NCBI RefSeq assembly: GCF_000327385.1
Contig: NW_008709889.1
Location: 1,129,546 to 1,193,545, forward strand
Origin: Lottia gigantea
Lineage: Eukaryota; Mollusca; Gastropoda; Lottiidae
DNA length: 64,000 bases
Reading direction: 5' to 3'
Below the pieces are notes generated by a model. That model was not told the DNA's origin and searched no databases. It saw only the letters and a program-made list of their open reading frames with translations. The position numbers were made by a program, and so were the translations under genes. Of the stretch, positions 48,294 through 59,800 are shown piece by piece (position 1 is the stretch's first letter; each line of letters opens with the position of its first letter).

Positions 48294-50585
48294 TGCCCAA
48301 TCAGAAGAACATAAGCCATCAATATGGTTGAAACAGAGGATTACTGAGACAAATACACGGCCAAAAAAAATCGGTTGGACAAAAATTATGGTTGAAAGGA
48401 GAGATCAGTGGAACAAAAATATAGACGAAGTGAGACGCAAGTATGACAAGACAGCCATATCAATCAAAAAGTATATTTAATCATTCAAAAGAAATAAACT
48501 GAAACAATTCTCTTGGTGTCTGCTTGTGAAATTATTTACTGTCGCTAAACAGTTTACAGTTCTATTTCATAGATACAGCGTATTTCATAATGTGGAATAT
48601 TATATTTAGAATGAACTCAGATATACTGAAGATTGAAACATGTGAAAATACAATGAAATAGTGAAATAAATATAATTCACATAAATGAACTCTTTACAAA
48701 AAGTACATCATAAATGCATTTAACAATAAACAATTTTTGGTTGACTTTATATTTGATATGTAGAATTATTTGATTTATTTTTTCATTTCTAATAACATTC
48801 TGGGCCTTATGGAACATATATGTAATTAAGAATACCTAATAGGTAATTAAATACTGTCATATTGGACCAACAGATATAATACACTGCCCACGCAATCACA
48901 TTCTTTTTTGTTGGTGCTTAAGAAAAAATAATGTTACAAGACAAACATATAATCATAATAGAAATAATTAGACCAACAAAAATCAGGTAGAGCAAGTTAT
49001 TTGTAAATTTTGAAGGATATATATCATTACTCACACTACCTAATTATTATCTTGTCTTCCATTTCTTACCCTTACCCAATTCAAATTCACATTTATAGTT
49101 TTAAGAATGTTGTCAAACAAATACATATATCGTATTTTGTCAAATTCTATAATAGGAATATTAGCTTGTTTGACAAAAGTTTGTATGTAAACATTTACTC
49201 TTGACATTTATTATCAAACTATAAATAATATAAATAATATATAATCTTAGGACTAGCAACATTGGAATAGATAAACAAAAGTGAGATCAACTATAGATAA
49301 TTTTAAATAATTATTGCATGACTCAAAATATTGTAGCATGTCTCATTGACTCTTTTCTTTCAATTTCAGCCATCCATATTACTTTTTAAACTGTAAATCC
49401 ATTCTCTGATAATCATTCATAATAAATAATCATTCAACTATAAAGTTTCAGACTTTCAAAAAGTAGTAAGTCACTAGCAGTTATTGAAAATATTTTAGTG
49501 CTGGGTGTCCCCAATCATGCCACTATAAAAGGGTCACTATATGATACATATTGCGATATCAGCATCCGCTGGAAGCGAACATTAACTTGTCATCTACCTA
49601 CCTACCTATACATATCGTGATAGAGTGTAATTAAAAATTTAATGCCTTATCTTCAAAGTTAAAATATTTATTAATCTACAACTTTATATATTGATATAAT
49701 GGTATTTGGTAAAGTAGTCTATCATCCTCTGTCTTATAAATAGTTACCAACAATTACAGTTATGTCTTTTAGAAAATTTTGTGATTCCATTTGCCGACCA
49801 TTTCCTACTTTTTATGGAACTTGATTAAAACATGTATTGATACACAACCTCACTATATGATACACATATTGTGGCATGTTGTATCGCAATCCCAATATAA
49901 TATGCCACTCAAAATGTGAATGTGTATGTATCTGTTTAATTGTCAGAATTTAAGCATTACAGAGAGCCGAAATTTATCTCTATCAGCAAATACTAAGATG
50001 ACCTTGTCCATTTATATTAAATATTCTATAAAATGAAAGTAGGTATAAAAGTTTTTACTATACTAGGTTTAAAGACACAATGTCTAATTTAAAAGCAACA
50101 ATAATGACATAATAAATTATCTTGTTACAATAACATGTATATCACAATATAGCTTACAATGTGGAAAGTAAGCAATTAAAATGGCAATGCCATGAGGTCT
50201 GTATTTGAAACCTGCTGACTGTAACCTACCTAAATGAGGAGTTAGATATTAAGGGACTATTAAACTAATTTAAAGCATAAACACTGAATATATTAATGTA
50301 TTAGATCCTACTCTGTTTTATTATTTCTATAACACTTTAGCACAATTCACAGTGAAATGTCTTTTTATCTATGTGTATATCAATATACTTGGGTATATGA
50401 AAGCCCCTTACATGCTAAATACAGCTAAATTTTTCTTGGCACAAACCTCATTCACACAGTAATAGTACATTCCAGACCTCCATTTGACTTTTCAAAATTA
50501 TCCAGTCATATGAAGCCTTAATTCTGATTGGTCAATTTGCAGAAAAGCAACCAAATGAATGGACGTGCACCAACCATTCCAAACA
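48294..50585. other. intergenic stretch next to the 3' end of GPR155
   Basis: Very AT-rich. Part of it probably belongs to the 3' UTR of the - strand GPR155 gene; several TTTATT words (AATAAA on the - strand, for example near 50320) could end the transcript but none stands out. An open frame at 48262-48480 (+) is rich in Lys/Arg and overlaps the SINE edge; not recognised. Confidence 0.45.
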
Positions 50586-50805
50586 TTAGCACTGAGTATT
50601 GTCATCTTCTGTTGATATAAACCTATAGAAATACGGTTGATCATGGAAGAAATGTTCTCCAGTTACATGAGCTAAAATACGCCCCATTATAAGATGACGG
50701 CCATATTCTAAAGCCTCATGTCGAGTATGAGCCAGACCAACTTGAATCAACCAGTCACATAGATCTGTACCAGTAAACACATCTCTATATGTCCTTAATC
50801 TATAT
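50586..50805 (-). CDS. GPR155: GPR155 last exon: DEP domain and stop
   Basis: 220 nt, acceptor TTATTTTCAG, phase 2 in, stop TAA at 50588-50586. It encodes the DEP domain: YRLRTYRDVFTGTDLCDWLI, QVGLAHTRHEALEYGRHLIM, GRILAHVTGEHFFHDQPYFY then RFISTEDDNTQC. The pattern F-x-G-x-DLCDWLI, a basic helix, and the final FYRF strand match the human domain (GCDLVSWLIEVGLASDRGEA to EYLFYRFLQ). Confidence 0.97.
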
Positions 50806-53800
50806 CTGAAAATAAAGACCATTTGTATTTATTAATCGTCCTATTTCAAAGGTGTAGATCTAACGCTTCACAAACAATGAGATGGACAGAATTGAATTAA
50901 ATGTGGCTTAACTTCCATGGTACAAAATAACCCTGGAATTATAATGAATGATGTTTATGACAATTTTTAATGTATCTGAAATTCAAAAAGAAATTTTTTG
51001 TAAATGAGACAGATCAGAGAGTTGTGGGTAAGTAAAATTTTACTTTTAAAATCAAGACAGGTTTTGTTTGATCTAAAATGACATGGATTGCAGATTTTAA
51101 GGACAGTCCTTACAACTCACCAATGCTGTGATCTATCTCAGATCTAAAGATCAAGGGAATATATGCACATGGCAGCTTTGATTTTAAATAAAAATATTTG
51201 GCATTACAGTTACAAGTTTCATCATAATCTGTTAAGAATTGGGCCTGGTGGAGTGTTTACAGGCTAAAACTTGAACATGTTTTTAAGAACAGGGGCAACA
51301 ATATTTCTCGATTTTTTCTGATTTTCATTAGGGTTATCTTTAGGTGATTACACACTCTCACAGCAAGTTTCGTCAAAATACATCAAGAATTGTGCCTTCT
51401 AGAGTGTTTACGTGCTACAAATTGAACGCGTTTTCAAGAACGCAATAACTCATACTAATTATTTTTTGATTTGAATAGGGTTCACCCTTTGGTGATTACT
51501 AACACTCCCACCAAATTTCATCAAAATCTGTCAAGAGTGTTTAGAACGTTTTAAGAACAAGGGCAATAACTCATACTAAATATTTTTCGATCTTTCTAAT
51601 TTTCAATAGGGTTCATCCTTGGGTGATTACAAACAATCATCGAAATCAATCAAGAATTGTGCCTTGTAGAGTGTTTATGAGCAATTGTAGGCTGATGGAC
51701 GGACAGGGTGACGACAACATACGCCCCCCATTTCATGTGGGCGTATAAAAATTAGCAAGCCCCAAACCTTGCAGAGTCATGAAGTGATCTGAATTAATAT
51801 TAGACATACCTTAAATTTTTAAGAATAGCTTCACTACATTGTTTTTTGTGATATTCTTCAAATTGTTGACAAATATTAACAGTTTCTTCATCTAAATCTG
51901 ATTTTTTAGGTAAATGTACAATTTCAACACCATAAATACATCTTCGCAATCTGAAATGTAACATTTATTTCATTAATATATCACTAGCATTATACTTAGT
52001 ATAGAATAATCATTATGAGAAATAATTAGCCTTTTTCATATATATATATATATTGCTAACATTTTTAGAAATAATACCATTATTCTGATAATATATCACT
52101 CAAAATGAAAATAGAAATATTAAAACAACCTAAAAATCATTATGTTATTCAGAGTTTCACACTATGTGATCTTTAGACAACTGACCTCCTTCACACTTGT
52201 CTCAAAGTGTAAAAAAAAGTGTAGAGTTCAACTTGTCCAATTTTATTTCTATATCTCTCTACATTTGTTGTATTGAGCACTATTTTAACAGTGAAAATAT
52301 TTATATTGTTTCATTCAAAATATTCAGTTGCTAGATCAATCACAGTATTCATTTCGTTTCAATATATCTAATGCTATTTTTTATTTTTTTTATTTCAATT
52401 ATTAAAAGAGATTACTATACAAAGTACATGGAGGTGATTTGAGTGATTACATATTTGTGCAATAATATGACATCAATTATCTATGTAAAAGTGTTACTCA
52501 TGCAGAAACTGGGCTTTGAATAACAAACAAATAATATAATTTATATTACATATATTACATAGAGTATGTACTATATTTTGACACCTAACATGCATTTTCG
52601 TGTTTTCAACCTTCGCTGTGATGACATTGTTGAAAATGTTATACATCCAATAATACAGCAAAACCTTGTACTAAATAAGGTTAAAGTCCATCTTCGAGTT
52701 ATCCACCACCAGAGCGTAAATTTAGTAATCTCACCCCATGTAGTGTTGATCACAACACAAATACCACTTGACATGACAAAATTTAGACATGCTGTAAATA
52801 CACCAGTTAGTGTGGTTATAAGGGGTATTTTCTACAACTAAACTTATATCTATATATCGATATGAAAGATTATAATATCTATTTAACTAATATCTATATA
52901 GACATGGATAGGATTATAATAATATCTACTAAACTAATATGTATATATTGGATAACTAAACTTATATCTATATACAGGATTATACTAATATCTACTAACT
53001 CAATTTAACTAATAATACCACAACCAAAATAAAAAATGAGATATTTTTTGAAAAAAAGATAAAAAATTTATCAGTTAATTATTTCATCACAAAAAGCAAG
53101 ATTAAGGTAACAGGGTTCCAACTGGGTATAAATCTTGATTTGAGTTGAATATCAAAAAAGCAAAAACCACAGAAAAAAAAATGTTAATAATCTTAATGAT
53201 GAATAAAGAAGAAACCCAAAACACAATAATACAAACACCAAGATAAGATGCAACATGCAGTGAAAATAAATGTTAAAATCATGAAGTTTGAAACTGAACT
53301 TGCAGACAAAATTTGCAAAAAGTAAGAAAAAAAATATTATAAATTTTTAGAAATTAACGAGATTGCTCTTGAAAACGAATCCTTAGTCTAATAATCATGA
53401 GCCTAATGTAACAATAATGTTCAAAATCAAATACTGATACCCTTTCAAAAGTCTCTTGAAACCAAATGATGTGTGACTTTCAGAAATATAAGGGGATTAG
53501 AGTGAAAAATCGTTTGTCAAGGTCAACAAAGGTCAAAGTGCAGAGTTGGATAAAAAAAACATGGTAAGGTCTTTGTGAAAAATAACAATATATAACATTA
53601 AGGTAAACAATAAGCTATTATAGAAGACAACAATTAATTAAAGATTTTTTTTATCTATATCATTTATTTTCTAATATCTATCTTAATTAAAAATCAAAAT
53701 ATTAATAATTACTCTTTTATATGAAAAACAAAATGATACAATGACAACAACAATTACAATTTATAATCTTTGGAATAAAAAATAATGGTCTATTGTAATT

Positions 53801-56800
53801 CTAAATCCAAATCATGAACTATAGAAAAAAATAACATGGGGTTGGAGTATGACAACAAGGAGACAAAAATTGAACAGATTTGTTTAAAATTTACCTAACA
53901 TAAGGAATGTTAATCCAGCTATATTTTGAAACATATCTGAAAACAAGTTAAAAGTTTGCAGTTTCTTTTCACTTTGTGTTAGATAAGATCTTAAAGTTTA
54001 AAGAATCTTCACAATTCCATGTTTTAAGGTAAGTTCCATATCATCACTGTTATTTTTTTTTCAGACACTAATTATTCTTGATTGATTACTAAAATTTACA
54101 CTCAACATTGAAGTTTCATGAATTTTCTATGATAGTTCTCAATGATCAGAACATTTGATGCTACTGGCTCTACAAATTTATCTTTTAAGGTGTTCGCTTA
54201 ACTTTGCTTTTATAGTAATTATTTATTAATTGTTTGTGTTGATGCTTATGTGAAGTATGAAGTACTGGTATAAATTTGTATTACTTGATTTTGTGAACCT
54301 ATATCTCAAAGAATCAAAATACCTTGCAACTTTCCTTGGTTTGATGAAAATAAATAAGCCATTCCCAGAGAATACCTTGCCCAACAATACAAGATGAAAA
54401 GATAGCTTGCCAGGCAAGGTAACATACACCCACTGGCAGCTGTCAGAAATGATAAAACAGTCTATAGTGACTAAAATATGAATTTTCTCATATTAAATTA
54501 GTTTGAATTCATTGATATATTAACTGCCAGTTATTTATGCTGAGAAATACAACCAAATCTTTAAAAATCAATATCAATAATCCAAACACATCAAATTATC
54601 GCATCAATCCTAAGTCAATAACTCAAAAACTCGAACTTGACCAATATAAACTCATCAATATAAACGATCACACCAAATTTCATTATATTCAGTTGAAAAC
54701 TGTAATCTCTATTGTGTTCACAAGAAATGTTGACGGATCGACGGACAGGGACGACGGCAATATACGTCCACATTTCCATGTGGGCGTATAAAAATGAATA
54801 CAAAGCTAGTATTGGTAAACTATTACTATTGCAGTTACTAGGATAGAACTATAACTTACCTTCTCATGATTCTAGAAAATATCAATTTTGTATCAAAACC
54901 AAAGACAGTAAATATCAAGAAACCCTAAAATAAAATGAGTAAGATATAAGACATTTAGTTGAGGATTACATCAGTTAGTAAAATATAAATTTGTTCAATT
55001 TTAGTGAGTGAGTTGAGTTCAGATTCTTCAAAATGGCTGTTGCCATGCAAAGTAGAGATGAAAAAGGTTAAATACCTGTCCATAATTAAACACACCATCT
55101 AAAAACTCTATTTCAACATAAATACCAGTGGCTTTTGTATTGAATAATTTCCACACACATAAAAATAAACCCTGTAATAAAAGCAGTTTGTGAAATTTGA
55201 AAGACACATCAAGCAAACCGAATTAGAAGACCATCCAGCACTAAAGATACTCATATCTATTATTTAAGGAGTCTTCAATGTCTAAGCCTTCACCCAATGA
55301 GCCTATATCATCACTTAATTTAAATAATCAAGACTATAGTGGTTCATTGACAAGGTCAAAGGTTAATGTTTTGGTGAATAAAGAGTACTAAGAGCATTTC
55401 ATAATTGAAGATGGTCTAGGTTTGGTTGTTAGTGCTGGGCTATATACCAGTTTTATATCGTTTGTAATTAAGGTTTATTCAAAATTGCAATAAGCATATC
55501 GTGATTATGGTGATATGCTATGACTGTTTTGCCTTGATAGGATCACATCTTAACTAACATATTATGATTAAGACCTATTTTTCATCTTGTATCAAAAAAA
55601 ATCACAACAAAGAAATACAGTGATAATATTGTGATAATACTGTGACATATTAGTTATAAATATCACAATATCCATGTAACCCAATAATGTCAAGAAGGTT
55701 GACATATTAAAGTTACAAATTAATACATACCACTAACATTGAAAGCAGTAACAATAATATCAATATTAAATGTTGTGAAGACTGATATTCATTTAACTCA
55801 GCTTCATGAGACAGAGCAGGGGCTTCAATCTGAGGATCATCAGATAATGCAGCTGAATTGACCATGTATTTTCTCAGTTTACTGATGCATTGTCTTCGCT
55901 GTGTGGGACCACAATCCTGTAGTAAACATGTCCGTTCATTTAGGGTATCGAACAAAGGATGTTCTGGGATATCAGGTAGAGTTATGTCTGACTCACTACC
56001 AGTACTGGGAAATGGCAGAATATCTTCTATACTTGGAACTGAAAACAAATATTTAACTTAAATCAATCTCTTTATTTTTTGATAAATCTCTTTTTGGAAC
56101 CTGAAACCAAACTCTTAACCATAGATAATTCTGTTCACGAATAGATATTCTGATTTCAGAAAAGCCAATGATATGTACTCATGTAATCATTTTTGTCTTT
56201 CAATATGACCTTGTAAGGTTTACAAAACAATTACCTTTTGGGACACTTGTGCTGCTGTTACATGACTGATAAGATTTCTGTACTGAACCTGCTCTCTTGT
56301 CAGAATCTGGGCTGGTTTTCATGTTCTCTTTCACTTTACTTGATTTTTCCCCAGAGTTATTTCCCCCTTCTTCTTCATGACCATTGTCTTTGGATAAAGA
56401 CAAGTGGGCTGAGGAAACAGTCAGTCGGTCATTTCGTTGCTTAATAGTCAATGCTATAATCACTATGACAACATTAACTGACAACACAACCACCGACAAT
56501 AAAGTCTGTAAAGTAAATAAAAAGTTAGTAAAAAAAATAGTCGATGGATTTTGCTGTAAGTTCTTAGAAACTGGTTTCCTCTTTGTTAATTGAATCAAAT
56601 GAACCCACAATGCAACTATGTGAATTTTTATCCATTAATTACAGATTAATAAACTTGACAACATGAAATAGGAAGGGTAATTGTAAGTTCTAGTAATATT
56701 GAAGTGTAATAATTACTTTTTGTCAGTAAGTGCAATGTTAATACTTTAAAATAAATTTTTGTATACAATAATTAGTATAGTGATTAGTATAATATAGTAA

Positions 56801-59800
56801 TACATTTCTAATTAGACAATCTTAAAGTGTATCAATCAAGTTTATAATGCCACCATGCCGCCTATGTTATATTATCATCACATGCGAATTGTTAGTAAAT
56901 ATAGCTACTCCAAGATAATAATGCAACATAGATATAACAAGTGGTTGCCTAGCAAGATACGCCCACTTTCCTGATAAATTTTCAGTACCGGTATAACAAG
57001 GGCAGTCACCTATCTGTGTCAAATCATTCCAAAACTCTAATGTGTGCAAGATATTGTTGATTTAAACAAACACACATTATTTAATAAAATTCTGACATAA
57101 ACTGTCACACCTCTAACGCTAACAAATTTTGATGCGTTTTTACTAAGTCACGGGCAATAACTCAAATTCTGTTGATCGAAAAATTGTCAAATTTAATCTT
57201 GACTAAGATCTCATCATTGAATGATCATACCAAATTTCATTTAAATCAGATGAAAACTGTACTCTCTATTGTGTTCACAAACAAATTTTGATGCATGTTT
57301 CATAAGTCAAGGGCAATAACTCAAAAACCATTCATCAAAAGATAACCAAATTCGAACTTATCCAAAATCTCATGAATATAAATGTTCACACCAAATTTCA
57401 TTCAAATCAGATAAAAACTGTTGTCTCTATTGCGTTCACAAGCCAATTGTGGACGGATGGACGCACAGGGGCAATGACAATATATGACCACATTATAATG
57501 TGGGCGTATAAAAATAAACAAAAGCATTTTTTTTCAAGGAATTATTCAAATCCTAAACGGAAATGGTCTGCTTTTGTCTATCAATTATATATTATACATG
57601 TGCATAAATATCTTTGACTGACTATAGTTTAGTCTAAAAATGATATATTAGTAAAGTAAAATATTATTACGATTGATGGTATATGAAGTTATATTAATAA
57701 TCCTGGTGATTTTGTGACAGCCAGGCTGATAAAGTAAGCAATGGAAGAGGCCTGGATCTTACAATCCTTACAGAATTAATGGAAAGGATATCAAAAAGTT
57801 TGTCATTAATAATATCACATGACTATATGCATTCTTTTAGATTTTAGGCTTGTTAAAATACAGTCTACGACTGAAGACCTTTTGATATCCCTCAAATGTG
57901 CAAGCAAAGTTAAAAAATATATATATATCAAAATCCCTTTCCCATGCTGGTTTAAACACACAGACACAAACAAATAAAGGTGCTGATCAAGTCTCAGGCG
58001 CTTCTTTAGCTGCAAAAGCTTCTTATTATGTTATATCATTGTATCAGCCACAAGAATAATCAGGGGTGTTCTAACAGAAATTGATGGCATTTGATTCCTT
58101 TCGTAAAGAATGATCTATGCATCATAAACAAATCATGTTTGTTTTTTAGCTTAAATTTCAGTTATAACAGAATGGTTCTTTCTATGAATAAAATTTGTAA
58201 ACTTTAAAACAATTATTTTCAATGGCTGATAAGAACACCGCTGATATCATTCTGAAAATTGCACAAATCTAGGAGAGAACATTGTATAATATGGTATATA
58301 TTCTGGTCAGACTATGAATGCTGAACACTCTATATTACATACATGTACTGTGAAGTAAAATACAGTATCACCATAAGGCTATAACATAAATTACTTATAT
58401 CAACCTCAATCATTAAATGAATCTCTATAAACTCAACAAAAATATATCATTATATGTCTAATCTGTTTAAGAACACTTTCAGAATAAAACCATTGAAATG
58501 AGCCACAAACAGAGATTATAAAAAGAAAGCAAAAGGAAAAAAAACCTTTCAGAATCAGTTATGTGATTGAGTATTGAATGCAAAAAAAGTTCCTTATTTC
58601 TAGGCTACCATCCTTTACTCATACTTAACGTTTCAAAAGATATTATGTTAATTGGTTTATATTAAAATTAATAATGTATAGACTATCTATCTACCTGATG
58701 GAAACCATAGTGAAATGAGGGATCTATCTCATTACTTAAATCTTTTCTACCAATCAAAAACAACAATCCAGTTAAAATCAATGGAAATCTGAAAAAATAT
58801 ACTCTCAAATGAAATGCAATTTAAATATTGTTCTAATTTCTGTATTTAATCACAATTTTGGTTCATATTTTAACACATTCATCTATTTCAATCCCTATCC
58901 CTTGAGTTTGAGGCTTGGGGAACAATTTTTAAAACTAGTTCGGCATGTATACTTCGAGCAGTTTATTCATAGATCAATAATCATCATAGATAGATACAAG
59001 GAACTCAATGTTTCTATCATGTGTCAGACCTTCTTTCATGATATGAGACATAAAAATATTGCAAGATAGCTTGCCCACTGGCAGCTTTGATTTTGAATAA
59101 AAAATATTTGGCAGTACAGTAACAGTCCCAGTATGAAATATTCAACCTTCAGTCATACACTTCTTTTGAAGTCTCTTTAGGGTGATACTGAATAATATTA
59201 TTAAGTTCAAGCCAAAATTTTAAATCTTTTTCAGGAACAAGGTCAATAAAACAGTTTTTGATCTTCAATAGGGTTCATCCTTGGGTGATAATAAACAATT
59301 TCACAAAATTTAGTCAAAATCCTTCAAGAATTGTGCCTTCTAGAATATTGACAAGCCGAAATTGAAAGCTTTTTCAAAAACAAGGACAATATTTCATACT
59401 TATTTTTTTTCGATTTTTCTAATTTTTAATACGGTTTATCCTTGGGTGATAACAAACACTCACACAAAGTTTCATCAACATTTGGAAAGAATTATGCTTT
59501 CAAGAACTCATACTAAATATTTTCAATTTTCAATAGGGTTCATCCTTGAGTGATTACAAACACTCACACCAAGTTTTGTCAAAATCTGTCAAGAATTGTG
59601 CATTCTAGAGTGTTTATGAGCATTTCAAGAACAAGGGCAATAACTCTTACTAAATATTTTCTGATTTTTCTGATTTTCAATAGAGTTCATCCTTGAGTGA
59701 TTACAAACACTCACACCAAGTTTCGTCTAAATCAGTCAAGAAATTGTGCCTTCTAGAATGTATACGAGCAATTGTGGAGGGACCAGTGACGACAATGTAT

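Larger units (their letters stand above)
46468..49611. mobile_element. possible 3.1 kb composite element bounded by 58 bp inverted repeats
   Basis: At 46468-46525 the sequence TAGGTAGGTACGTAGATGAC then AAGTTAACGTTCGCTTCCAG then CGGATGCTGATATCGCAA is found inverted, with about two differences, at 49555-49611. The inside contains a MITE, a SINE and no transposase that I recognise. This fits either a non-autonomous DNA transposon later filled with insertions, or two separate inverted copies of a short repeat. Confidence 0.45.

Noticed and set aside
48262-48480. 72-codon Lys/Arg-rich open frame
   Set aside because: It begins inside the head of the SINE and continues into unrecognised sequence. 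It could be a transposase or reverse-transcriptase scrap, but there is no motif to support that.
52020-52060. TA microsatellite as a regulatory site
   Set aside because: Simple TATATA runs are common throughout this AT-rich window and this one lies mid-intron.
52566-52841. 91-codon open frame on the + strand inside a GPR155 intron
   Set aside because: The opposite strand is also open and neither translation shows a known domain; likely part of an old repeat.
54537-54791. 84-codon open frame in a GPR155 intron
   Set aside because: It lies wholly within a copy of the ATACGCCCAC-ended repeat, and equivalent frames are not kept in other copies.
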